DNA from: an uncultured Pirellula sp.
GTDB taxonomy: Bacteria > Planctomycetota > Planctomycetia > Pirellulales > Pirellulaceae
Direction of reading: 5' to 3'
Assembly (NCBI GenBank): GCA_903892355.1
Contig: CAITIE010000051.1
Span: 27,310 to 91,309 of the forward strand
DNA length: 64,000 nucleotides
Shown here: positions 54,282 to 62,631 of the stretch, in pieces
How positions within the stretch are numbered: position 1 is the stretch's first letter
Layout: every line of letters starts with the position of its first letter
Position numbers and translations under genes: made by a program
The notes under the pieces: model-generated
Databases searched by the model: none
Told to the model about the DNA's origin: nothing
Seen by the model: the letters and a program-made list of their open reading frames with translations, nothing else

Positions 54282-56207
54282 CTAGGCGGCTTTTGCAAAT
54301 TTCGGAATCGACAATCCGAACAAGCCAAAAATTTCCTGTTGGTTCAGGCCCAAGTTACCTGGTGTTCCCGTCTCGGCAAACAATGTGTTGAACAAGGCCC
54401 GTTTCTGTTCGAGCACCTCGTCGATGCGCTGCTCAATCGTCTCAACGGCCATCATTCTGGTAACAGTCACCGGTTGTTTGACGCCGAGTCGGTGCGCTCG
54501 ATTGATCGCTTGATCCTCGACCGCGGGATTCCACCAACGATCGAACAAGAAAACGTAGTGGCAGAATTGCAGATTAAGCCCCACCGCGCCGGCGCCATAG
54601 CTCATCAGGATCACATTGCAGTTTGGATCATTTTTGAACTGATCGATCACACCGTCGCGTTTGTTGGAGGGCACCCGTCCGTGGTACTGCAGCGGATTGA
54701 ATCGATCGAGTCTCTCTGCGATCACAGCAAGCGTTTCAACCCATTGGCTAAAGACGATCGCTTTTTGTCCGCTGGCCGCGATTTCTTCCATATCTGCTTC
54801 CAAACGCTCCATCTTGGTACTTGAGCCTGTGGCCGGATCGAAATTGCAGATCTGCTTGAGCCGCAGCACAAGCTCGAACACGTGCTGAACCGTGATCGAC
54901 TCACCTAGTTCGGAAAGATGAACAACCCCTTCTTCCTCAGCAGCCCGGTAACTGGCCCGTTGCTCCTGGGACAAATCCAAATCCGCTTTGCGGAACAGCT
55001 TGGGTGGCATGTCGGTAAGAACTTTGTCTTTCGTTCGCCGCAAGATGTAATCGCGAGTTGCTTTGCCTAACGATTTCAAATGCATATCATCCCGGAGGTA
55101 ACCCGGTGATAAAAACTCAAAGATACTAACTAGATCCTCGATCGAGTTCTCGATCGGCGTTCCAGTAAGAGCCCATGACCTGCTGCGAGGAATCGAACGA
55201 ACAATCTCGCTGGTCGTGCTCGTCCGATTCTTGATCCTTTGAGCCTCATCGAGCACGACGAGATCAAAGTGAAGTGATTCATCATCGATCACGCTACTGT
55301 CTCGCAGCATCAATTCGTAATTGGCAATCTTCACGGGCGCTTGAGGATTCGACCAAACCCACGCCCGTTTGGACGAGTCGCCTTCGATCACCGCGACAGG
55401 AATCTCAGGCGCCCACTGCCGAAACTCGCGTACCCAGTTGGTCACCAACGGCTTGGGGCAGATCAAAAGCGTATTCTGCAGCTCGCCCGATAACAGCAAC
55501 ATACGGATCGCCGTGATCGCTTGCATGGTTTTCCCAAGCCCCATCTCGTCGGCCAAAATTGCGGCATTGCGAGGGAACAAAAACGCGATCCCTTCCATCT
55601 GGTACGAGAATGGCTGGAACGGAAAGGTAAGCTTCGCGGACTGAACGATCGTCTCGAGAGGTGGTTGCAGGAGATAATAAAGACGATCCTCGAGCCGCAC
55701 CAAATCTTTTGGTGGGTTCAAACGCGTCCTCGTGCGCGATGCGGCATCCGCGCCTCCAAAAAGTTTTGCCGGAGTAGCTAATAAAGCCGGTGCAACCGAT
55801 GAACTCGTGCCGCTGCTGCAGGTGGCGCTACCGCCGGTAGTGATACCACTGGTGGTGCTACCGCCAACCCCAGCACCTGGGTTCGCAGGTGGTGAACTAG
55901 GGCCCCGTATTGTTCCGGTTGGGGCGTCGGACTTCAACCACGCGTGGGACTCGGGGAACGAAAAACCGAGTGTCTTAGGAAGCGGTTGCGATAACTGGAT
56001 CGCCAGGACTTTGGGGATTTCCATTCCGCATAGATCCGACACAACGTAGCTGCTCGCTTCCGCGATCGTCGCGACTCCGATTTGCATCTCACCCGTCCAT
56101 GGATGCGCTGCGAACTCGACAAGTCCTTGGGAGGGAGCGGTTGTACCGGACGACGGGAAGAAAATCGACTCGACCTCGATCGCTGAAGCTGCGTCTGTCG
56201 ATGGCAT
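54282..56207 (-). CDS. SNF2-family DEAD/DEAH helicase-like ATPase
   Basis: The 641-residue protein has an N-terminal region of about 100 residues, a Gly/Ser/Thr-rich linker (about 107-140) and an SNF2 ATPase core. Motif I is DEMGLGKT (220-227), motif II DEAQ in LDEAQRIKN, and motif III is in ALTGTPIENS. The second RecA fold has AIVFSQWVETL, LMSYGAGAVGLNLQFC and DRWWNPAVEDQAINRAHRLG. Such enzymes remodel protein-DNA complexes using ATP. No SWIM domain is seen. The gene starts 3 bases after the stop of a small gene of unknown function, so the pair is an operon. The linker contains many small residues, likely disordered. Confidence 0.9.
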   Translation of the reverse strand: MPSTDAASAIEVESIFFPSSGTTAPSQGLVEFAAHPWTGEMQIGVATIAEASSYVVSDLCGMEIPKVLAIQLSQPLPKTLGFSFPESHAWLKSDAPTGTIRGPSSPPANPGAGVGGSTTSGITTGGSATCSSGTSSSVAPALLATPAKLFGGADAASRTRTRLNPPKDLVRLEDRLYYLLQPPLETIVQSAKLTFPFQPFSYQMEGIAFLFPRNAAILADEMGLGKTMQAITAIRMLLLSGELQNTLLICPKPLVTNWVREFRQWAPEIPVAVIEGDSSKRAWVWSNPQAPVKIANYELMLRDSSVIDDESLHFDLVVLDEAQRIKNRTSTTSEIVRSIPRSRSWALTGTPIENSIEDLVSIFEFLSPGYLRDDMHLKSLGKATRDYILRRTKDKVLTDMPPKLFRKADLDLSQEQRASYRAAEEEGVVHLSELGESITVQHVFELVLRLKQICNFDPATGSSTKMERLEADMEEIAASGQKAIVFSQWVETLAVIAERLDRFNPLQYHGRVPSNKRDGVIDQFKNDPNCNVILMSYGAGAVGLNLQFCHYVFLFDRWWNPAVEDQAINRAHRLGVKQPVTVTRMMAVETIEQRIDEVLEQKRALFNTLFAETGTPGNLGLNQQEIFGLFGLSIPKFAKAA

Positions 56208-56210
56208 CGT

Positions 56211-56780
56211 TCACGCTGCTTTCGTCCGTGGATTGGCTTCGGAAAGAGCTTCATTGATCCGCGAAAATGGCTCGTAGAGATCGACGGGAAACACACCGTG
56301 TTCGTGGAGCCCGTCCAGCGCACGCGAATCGCTCGCATATTTGCTCAACCACTGGAATTGGTAATCTCCCAGTTGCAGGTTGTTGAACTCATCATCCGCT
56401 CGCGAGGCGCTGGGGACTCGGAATCCATCATGCTCGATTCCGAAGCGGTCCGCGTCTCCCGAAATTAAGAAGACGGGCAGATCGACCCAATGCCGCACCG
56501 AGAGCGCAGCCGGACAATCGGTGAAAACCACTTTCGGCTTGATCTTGGACTTCGTCAAAAGTGCCCTAGCGATCTGTTCACCACACAAGAACTCGTCGAG
56601 AGTCTTACCGAAGAGTATTTGCTGTGCTCGCGTCGGAACGATCGGCAACGTGCAATGGAACTCCATCGGACGGGCCAATGTGTTCACGACGAGGAACCCC
56701 CCGAAATAGCCATGCGGTGAGCGTTCTCGAATCGATGCAAAACCGATTGAGTGCTGTGCACTACTCTGATGCGCGTCCAT
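56211..56780 (-). CDS. hypothetical protein co-transcribed with SNF2 helicase
   Basis: I do not recognise this 189-residue protein. It has strands PMEFHCTLPIVPTRAQQILF, KVVFTDCPAALSVRHWVDLP and VFLISGD, and a polar C-terminal half; no signal peptide or membrane segment is seen. It lies directly before the SNF2 gene with a three-base gap, so it may encode a substrate-recognition partner. The ATG at 56780 is the natural start. Confidence 0.75.
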   Translation of the reverse strand: MDAHQSSAQHSIGFASIRERSPHGYFGGFLVVNTLARPMEFHCTLPIVPTRAQQILFGKTLDEFLCGEQIARALLTKSKIKPKVVFTDCPAALSVRHWVDLPVFLISGDADRFGIEHDGFRVPSASRADDEFNNLQLGDYQFQWLSKYASDSRALDGLHEHGVFPVDLYEPFSRINEALSEANPRTKAA

Positions 56781-57109
56781 GCAATTCGTTTCGTCGAATC
56801 TCGAGGATGTGTCCTAAAAGACAAAACCGGTACCGTAGCTTCGACGCACTCCCCGCTCGCAATCCACAGTTCCTAGGCGCAGCAGGATTTCTCCGCACAA
56901 ACCACCTAAACTGCCAAGGAGAATGATGTGATTTTTCGTGAGCTCCCATCCATAGGTACCGCGGACGATTGACAAGATCTACGGAGCAAACGCTCGACTT
57001 TTGATGGCTTACGTGACTATACTGGATGCGGCCCGTGTTCGAGCCATCCTCGATCTGCCCATCTGCGTCCCTTTTGCCGCTTCACGACACCAAAACACCC
57101 TGAATCGCT
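56781..57109. other. intergenic region between helicase operon and coiled-coil gene
   Basis: About 330 bases between divergent genes. I see no supported gene, hairpin or repeat. Short reading frames at 56624-56926 and 57001-57192 look like chance. Confidence 0.4.
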
Positions 57110-57580
57110 ATGTCCAACGATCCTGGTCAATTCTCACCAGTCTTTTCGATCAACGTCTCGGCAGACTCGGGGAACACATCGGGTGCACGTGAACGTCCAG
57201 CCGATGTGGGCGCTACATTGATCGGTTTGACCCGTCAAATGATCGAGGTCCAGCATCGACAAAATCAGGTTCTCGAGCAACTCTTACAAGTCAGCAAGCA
57301 ATTGCTGCAAAACTCCACTCAAGCCAACAATCAGCGTCAAAACGAGCTTAATCAGTGGCGAAACGCACATCCTGAACTGGTTCGTTCATGCCGCTCCGCG
57401 TTGGAGACGCTTTCTGGCGTTCAAACCGAGTTTCTCCAAAAAATGGCGAACGAAGTCGAGGATTCGAAGGACGAACTCGCAGAAAGCGAGTACATCTTTT
57501 CTGATTTTCTAGATCGCTATGGTCCTCGCATGGCTCATCTGAACGGAGTACTCCAAGTCCTCAACCACCTCAGCGGTTGA
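57110..57580 (+). CDS. small coiled-coil protein of unknown function
   Basis: The 156-residue protein has a Ser/Pro-rich first 40 residues. A glutamine-rich heptad region follows (about 46-85: LTRQMIEVQHRQNQVLEQLL, QVSKQLLQNSTQANNQRQNE), and then a helical segment rich in Glu (about 95-150). No signal peptide. I cannot name a family; proteins of this shape are often conserved in planctomycetes. Oligomerisation through the coil is likely. It stands alone, 226 bases before the TPR lipoprotein gene on the same strand. Confidence 0.7.
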   Translation: MSNDPGQFSPVFSINVSADSGNTSGARERPADVGATLIGLTRQMIEVQHRQNQVLEQLLQVSKQLLQNSTQANNQRQNELNQWRNAHPELVRSCRSALETLSGVQTEFLQKMANEVEDSKDELAESEYIFSDFLDRYGPRMAHLNGVLQVLNHLSG

Positions 57581-57806
57581 TTTTCTCGAGATCCTCGATC
57601 CTCCGCCGCCAATCGCTTTAGTTCTTCGCAGGACACTACCTGTCCAACCCTTTGCAGCGACCGATGGCACGGACCGCCGATTGCACGGTTTGTGTCGAGG
57701 TATTGCTCAAGCTCCAATGGTTGAATTGCCGAGCTAATCTCTGGGTGTATCGGCTGTAGCAGTCGTAACGATTGTTCGACGCTAGCGTTCGACGAATCAC
57801 GAGGAC

Positions 57807-58949
57807 ATGATGCGGAAAAAAATTCAATTCCAATCCAAACGACTACAAATTGTTAGTGGCTTTTTGCTAGCTATCACTTCGGTTGGATGCGTGAGCAAGC
57901 CTGGGTTTCGTCCGTCTATTTGGCCCACGGAAAAGGTCGATGGCAGCTCTTCAACGTCGATGTCGGACGCGCTTTCTAGTACGTCAAAAAGCGTGAAAAG
58001 TCAGTTCGCAACCGTCGGGTCCGCGATGAGTTCGGCGTACAGCAAGACCAAATCGGCGATTACCTCGCCTTTTACCAACGCTTCGAACCCAACCGAACTT
58101 AAGGATTCCGCAACCGGATTGTCCAAACCTGTCTCCATTGCGCCCGAAGTGCTGGTCGCCCAAGGCAGCTACTTTGAATCGCAAGGCAACTACGCGAAAG
58201 CTCTGGACAGCTACAGTCGGGCGCTGGAAGCAGAGGCGAATAACCCAGTGGCGTTGATGAGCATGGCGCGCCTTTATGAAAACCAAAAAGACACCGCAAA
58301 ATCGATCGAGTTCTACAAAAAGACCGCAACCGTGGCGCCCAACAATGCAGACGCATACGCCGAGCTAGGTGCCGTTTACGCTCGTTCGGGAGACCTCAAG
58401 GCTGCCAAGGACGAGCTGCAAAAGGCTGTCAATCTGCAACCAAAGAACAGGACCTACCGTTCGAGCTTGGCAGGCATCCTCCTTGATTCCGGCAACCCCC
58501 AAGGAGCCCTCGATGAGTTGAAGCAAACCGAGTCTTCTGCAATGGCGCAATACCAGATGGCTTACCTCCACTTCAATCGCAAGAACATTCCTGCAACGCA
58601 ACAGCATTTAAATGCAGCTCTACAAATCGATCCGAATCTGAAGCCGGCACGCGATCTGTTGGCAAGCATGGGTGGCGCGCAAAACATCAGCCAAATGGTG
58701 CAACAAGGCCAACAATTCGGCCAGCAAGCCAAGGGAGTCTACCAACAGGCAGGGAATATCGCGAATAGCGTACAAAACGCATTGGGAACGCCACCCGCAA
58801 GTGTCGCCGAGGTTGGTCCTTCCGCACAAGCAGTCCCGTACGTGGCCCAAAATCCCAACGGCTACCTACCGGCCCCCGCTGTACCTACAGCGCCACCAAG
58901 TGCTGCCGTCCCACCACTCCCGAACAACACGCAATTGCTGCAGCGATAA
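57807..58949 (+). CDS. TPR lipoprotein with Pro/Gln-rich tail
   Basis: The 380-residue protein has a lipobox SVGC (Cys28) after a hydrophobic segment, then a Ser/Thr-rich linker (to about 110). About four TPRs follow: GSYFESQGNYAKALDSYSRA, SMARLYENQKDTAKSIEFYK, ELGAVYARSGDLKAAKDELQ and MAYLHFNRKNIPATQQHLNA. A Gln/Pro/Ala-rich tail runs from about 290 to 380 (QQGQQFGQQAKGVYQQAGNI). It is likely anchored in a membrane and binds envelope proteins. Its function is not known. The gene is followed by a repeat-rich 300-base gap. Confidence 0.85.
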   Translation: MMRKKIQFQSKRLQIVSGFLLAITSVGCVSKPGFRPSIWPTEKVDGSSSTSMSDALSSTSKSVKSQFATVGSAMSSAYSKTKSAITSPFTNASNPTELKDSATGLSKPVSIAPEVLVAQGSYFESQGNYAKALDSYSRALEAEANNPVALMSMARLYENQKDTAKSIEFYKKTATVAPNNADAYAELGAVYARSGDLKAAKDELQKAVNLQPKNRTYRSSLAGILLDSGNPQGALDELKQTESSAMAQYQMAYLHFNRKNIPATQQHLNAALQIDPNLKPARDLLASMGGAQNISQMVQQGQQFGQQAKGVYQQAGNIANSVQNALGTPPASVAEVGPSAQAVPYVAQNPNGYLPAPAVPTAPPSAAVPPLPNNTQLLQR

Positions 58950-59246
58950 TCGCGAAATCCGAGCCGCGCGTGTGTGTTAGCAAGTGTCATTTGGGCGTTG
59001 GAGCCTGACATCCACCGTCGCTAGTCACGATCACGACACTATCTCAAAAAGACCATCTCAAAAAAACCGGCCCGAACTTATCGTCGCGAAAAGACGGTCG
59101 CAACAAGAGGGTCGCAACAAGAGGGTCGCAACAAGAGGGTCGCAACAAGTCGGTAGTAGCAGAACGGTAGCGAACCTCGCGCTGCAAATCCGTGCCGCGC
59201 GTGTTAGCAAGTAGCCACTGGACTGGGCCTCTGAAAGCCGCTTGCG
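58950..59246. repeat. repeat-rich intergenic segment: diverged 75-bp pair flanking 14-bp minisatellite
   Basis: Three kinds of repeat fill this gap. A 14-base unit (atctcaaaaagacc type) occurs twice at 59041-59068. A 14-base unit ggtcgcaacaagag occurs four times in tandem at 59096-59151, the last copy ending tc. Around them, two segments of about 75 bases, 58951-59030 and 59180-59257, share aaatccg, gccgcgcgtg, ttagcaagt and a final gctag, consistent with diverged copies of a dispersed intergenic element. The second copy reaches the end of the downstream gene. Confidence 0.75.
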
Positions 59247-59756
59247 CTAGGGACGAAGATTCCCATAAAGCGTCGGATCCTCGGTCACTTCCGATTCCAA
59301 GGGATGGAATGCTGGATTGGTCGGAACGGGATGAAATTTCGGCCACGGTGGTCCGTGAGCTTCTTCCCGCTTTCGTTGCCGCCACGCCTTGTGGATTTCC
59401 CATTTCTCGCGTAGCGAGTCGATGCACTTGCCGGAGAAAAGGCCAGCCCCCTCCGCAGTGTGGTGAATGTTCTCGTGGAGCCAATGATTGAGGAATGGGA
59501 CCCCAACGGGTTCAACCACGACCCCTTCGGCACCCGGGTAGCCAACGTCGCAATGAGCGTCACACGTATCGCAACCGTCCTTGTGGCATGTCGAACAGCC
59601 AACAACTCCTGGAGTCGAATCCACGGAGAACTCAATCCATTTCGGCGGATCGGTTGTGTGAATGACAGACACGCATCCAACCGCGGGAAACACCACGGCA
59701 GAAAGTAGAAACGCTCGAAGCGTTCTCTGTCTTGCCTTTGGGTTTCTCCGAATCAT
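59247..59756 (-). CDS. small Cys-rich lipoprotein
   Basis: The 169-residue protein starts at an ATG with AGGAAAC nearby; the signal ends at lipobox AVGC (Cys28). A Cys/His cluster follows: C54, C57, H58 (CSTCH), then C62, C65 and C69. CxxCH looks like a c-type haem motif, but the extra Cys residues could instead hold zinc or iron. The rest is polar with HENIHHTAEGAGLFSG and a helix KWEIHKAWRQRKREEA. I do not recognise a family. It is on the minus strand and convergent with the TPR lipoprotein gene. Confidence 0.72.
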   Translation of the reverse strand: MIRRNPKARQRTLRAFLLSAVVFPAVGCVSVIHTTDPPKWIEFSVDSTPGVVGCSTCHKDGCDTCDAHCDVGYPGAEGVVVEPVGVPFLNHWLHENIHHTAEGAGLFSGKCIDSLREKWEIHKAWRQRKREEAHGPPWPKFHPVPTNPAFHPLESEVTEDPTLYGNLRP

Positions 59757-60527
59757 TACTGGTTTCCTACCGAAATCCCTAGATGAATTTGCAAGGCCCA
59801 AAACCCTGACCGAGGTTTTAGGTCGTGACACAGCGCGCAGCTATAGCCACGGATTTTGAGCCCCCAATGGATCCTTCCCCCAAAATATCGGCAAAACCGA
59901 TTGGGAGGATTAGGTGGAGTTTGCGGATTCCCATGCGCAATGGGAACATGGAGTGTGATTGCATGCAAAAAACGCAGATCTCTTAAGGGAACTAAGGAGT
60001 TTGCATGCCAAAAAACAAAGCTACGAACTCGCGCCGGTTTCACTGTCGCAGATCAATATTCCTATCAGGCACCAATCTCCAGGAAAAGAATCCTGAATTT
60101 TCTTGGCCAAGCCACAGGGGGCCTCTCCCCGAACAACATGCGTCAGGAAGGTGATTCTTCATGCCATTGGGATCACTGCAATAGACGAAAAAGGACGATT
60201 GTCACCAAGAAACTTGAGCCCATTGGAATAAGAATCTCCGCGAAGAGCAGACAGTACCAAGCCATGGCCGTTGCTGGGTTTTGATTTCCGTTGTACTCGG
60301 ACAGGGACGCTGGATATACTGAGAGAGTGCATGGTTTGCTCCGTGCTTACTTCTCATCTGCCCACCTCCCTATCCTCCTTCCGATTCGCGTCGAAGCCAC
60401 CTCTCGGTCTGTCCTAGAAACGTCATAGGCTCCATTGGATCCTCTCGAACGTTGCTATATGACCGGAATTTGGTTGGTGCTTTGCTGATCCATTCAGCGG
60501 TATCATGTCGCGCATCGTGTCACTGCC
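59757..60527. other. long intergenic region upstream of rho
   Basis: About 770 bases with no confident gene. The plus-strand frame 59856-60284 shows no family feature and I treat it as chance. A 30-residue minus-strand frame is given separately. Direct repeats ttgcatgcaaaaaac (59959) and ttgcatgccaaaaaac (60001) lie 42 bases apart. The rho promoter and leader are probably here; Rho genes often carry a regulated leader, but I could not identify one. Confidence 0.45.
60173..60265 (-). CDS. possible 30-residue membrane microprotein
   Basis: A short frame translates to MAWYCLLFAEILIPMGSS followed by FLVTIVLFRLLQ, almost entirely one membrane-spanning helix. There is no clear ribosome site, and short hydrophobic frames arise by chance, so this is a weak call. 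It lies in the 770-base gap and is on the opposite strand to rho. Confidence 0.2.
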   Translation of the reverse strand: MAWYCLLFAEILIPMGSSFLVTIVLFRLLQ

Positions 60528-61916
60528 ATGACCGGTAACGAGAACGATCGCCCGCGATCGAAAACCAAACCCGATGAAATTCTCTCCATCGCTGAGGAAA
60601 TGCTGCGCGAGCGCACTGCAGCGCCTGTCCTCGCGCCAGGAGAGAGTCGTCCAGTCCTCGACTTTGCAACATTACAACGAATGTCGCCGGGTGAATTAGG
60701 GGAGATTGCCACCGTTGAGAGGATTCCATCGTGGGATTCCCTAGAACGTCAGGAACTCGTCTTCCAAATTCTGAAATCCCGCATGCAGTCCTCCGGGATG
60801 ATGCTGGGAGAAGGTACTCTCGAAGTGCTTGCTGATGGTTTTGGATTCCTACGTTCGACCAGTCACCATTACGTCGCCTGTCCCGACGATATCTATGTCT
60901 CGCCTTCGCAGATACGCCGGTTTGGACTTACGACGGGCATGACGATATCCGGACAGATTCGACCTCCGAAAGAAAACGAACGCTACTTTGCGCTGCTTCG
61001 TGTCGAGGCGATCAACCATCGAAACCCGAACGAGGTGAGAAGTCGCAAGCCCTTCGATTCTTTGACGCCTCTGCATCCCAAAGAACGGATTATCCTCGAA
61101 ACGGAACCGAGCGAGATATGTACTCGCGTGGTGGATTTGATAGCACCCATCGGCTTCGGCCAAAGGGGTCTGATCGTTTCCCCACCTCGCGCTGGCAAGA
61201 CGGTATTGATGCAAAAGATGGCCAAGGCGGTCCTCAAGAATTACCCGAACTCGTATGTGTTTATCTTGCTCGTCGACGAAAGACCAGAAGAAGTCACCGA
61301 CATGCAACGCGAGGTCCGTGGGCCCAAATGCGAAGTCGTCAGCAGCACTTTCGATGAGCCTGGCGCTCGTCACATCCAAGTCAGCCAAATGGTCCTCGAG
61401 AAATCCAAACGACTCGTTGAGGACGGAATCGACGTTGTGATTTTCCTCGATTCGATCACACGTTTGGCACGGGCTTGGAACGGTGAATGCACTCAATCTG
61501 GAAAAACGTTGACCGGAGGTCTCGACGCCAACGCCATGCAAAAGCCGAAAGCATTTTTCGGTGCAGCCCGGAAACTTGAAGAAGGTGGCTCACTTACCAT
61601 CCTCGCAACCGCATTGGTTGGAACCGGAAGCCGGATGGACGATGTGATCTTTGAAGAGTTTAAGGGAACCGGAAATCTGGAGATCGTTCTCGATCGCGGA
61701 TTGGTCGATCGACGTATTTGGCCTGCGATTGATGTTTTTCAGTCGGGAACACGTCGAGAAGAAGCGTTACTCGACCCTATGGAGTACCAAAAAATCAACC
61801 TCCTTCGAAAAGGACTTGCGGGGCTGAACTCTCCGGAAGCGATGGAACACCTGCTCAACGGATTGCAAAAGTCACGCAATAACGCGGAGTTTCTGTTAGG
61901 TCTCAAAAGCTTGTAG
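60528..61916 (+). CDS. rho: transcription termination factor Rho
   Basis: The 462-residue hexameric RNA helicase has a Rho-N helical domain (about 46-85, [20 protein letters not shown]), RNA-binding GFGFLRS (104-110), and [12 protein letters not shown] with the [10 protein letters not shown] linker. The ATPase has P-loop [13 protein letters not shown] (218-230), the Walker B-like [15 protein letters not shown] and the secondary RNA site [19 protein letters not shown]. It stops untranslated transcripts. The first 40 residues are a short charged extension. The ATG is the natural start, although no strong ribosome site precedes it. Confidence 0.96.
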   Translation: MTGNENDRPRSKTKPDEILSIAEEMLRERTAAPVLAPGESRPVLDFATLQRMSPGELGEIATVERIPSWDSLERQELVFQILKSRMQSSGMMLGEGTLEVLADGFGFLRSTSHHYVACPDDIYVSPSQIRRFGLTTGMTISGQIRPPKENERYFALLRVEAINHRNPNEVRSRKPFDSLTPLHPKERIILETEPSEICTRVVDLIAPIGFGQRGLIVSPPRAGKTVLMQKMAKAVLKNYPNSYVFILLVDERPEEVTDMQREVRGPKCEVVSSTFDEPGARHIQVSQMVLEKSKRLVEDGIDVVIFLDSITRLARAWNGECTQSGKTLTGGLDANAMQKPKAFFGAARKLEEGGSLTILATALVGTGSRMDDVIFEEFKGTGNLEIVLDRGLVDRRIWPAIDVFQSGTRREEALLDPMEYQKINLLRKGLAGLNSPEAMEHLLNGLQKSRNNAEFLLGLKSL

Positions 61917-62098
61917 GCAACGCACGCCCATTTTAGGTGCGACGGCATTAGATTTCATCAAGCTTTCTCGGATCGGGGAGTCGACATCCTATGGATGTTG
62001 ACCGACAATGACGGACCGTGCCGGGACGATTACTCCGCAAACAGTCGCAACCTTGCGGATGCGGTTCCCATTCTTTCCTCCTTTCGACCCGTTCATTC

Positions 62099-62599
62099 AT
62101 GCCTCTGGAAATCTCCGCCTCATCCAAACACGCCGAATTGCCTCCGAACCAATCGATCGGTGTGATTGTCTCCACCTACAATTCCCACATCACGGAAAAG
62201 CTGTGCGAAGGAGCGATTGCCACATTGACCGCCGGAGGAATCTCGGAGGATCGAATTGTGGTGGTGCGTGTCCCAGGTGCTTGGGAGTTGCCGTTCGCGG
62301 TCCAACGATTGATCGCAATCCGAAATTTCGCTGGCGTGATTGCTCTCGGGGCTGTCATCAAAGGAGAAACCTCCCACGACCAGCACATCAATCGCGCTGT
62401 TAGCAACACACTCATGCAGTTGTCGATGGACCACAATAAACCCATCGCATTCGGTTTGCTAACCGTGAACTCCCTCGAACAAGCGATCCAGCGAAGTGGT
62501 GGGAACAAAGGGAACAAGGGAGAAGAGTGTGCGAACGCATTGCTGGAGTGCTTGCGAATTGGAACGGCACTGGATCGAATGGATAGCTTAGACACCTAA
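62099..62599 (+). CDS. ribH: 6,7-dimethyl-8-ribityllumazine synthase
   Basis: The 166-residue protein catalyses the penultimate step of riboflavin synthesis, joining 5-amino-6-ribitylaminouracil with 3,4-dihydroxybutanone phosphate. Motifs are IGVIVSTYNSHITEKL, VPGAWELPFA (58-67), ALGAVIKGETSHDQHI (82-97) with the catalytic H93, and FGLLTVNSLEQAIQRSGG. It usually assembles into an icosahedral shell or pentamers. I used the ATG at 62099; an earlier in-frame ATG at 62018 would add a Cys/Ser-rich stretch unlike the family. It has no riboflavin genes beside it; the leader showed no FMN riboswitch that I could recognise. Confidence 0.94.
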   Translation: MPLEISASSKHAELPPNQSIGVIVSTYNSHITEKLCEGAIATLTAGGISEDRIVVVRVPGAWELPFAVQRLIAIRNFAGVIALGAVIKGETSHDQHINRAVSNTLMQLSMDHNKPIAFGLLTVNSLEQAIQRSGGNKGNKGEECANALLECLRIGTALDRMDSLDT

Positions 62600-62631
62600 A
62601 ATTGCTCAGCGTTTCTAGACATGAGGACTCT

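Noticed and set aside
57001..57192. 63-residue plus-strand frame
   Set aside because: It overlaps the start of the coiled-coil gene in another frame and has no features.
59096..59151. CRISPR array
   Set aside because: The 14-base units are adjacent without spacers and there are no cas genes, so it is a minisatellite.
59856..60284. 142-residue plus-strand frame before rho
   Set aside because: No signal, motif or sensible composition; probably chance.
61917..62098. FMN riboswitch before ribH
   Set aside because: I could not find the conserved RFN segments in the 180-base leader.
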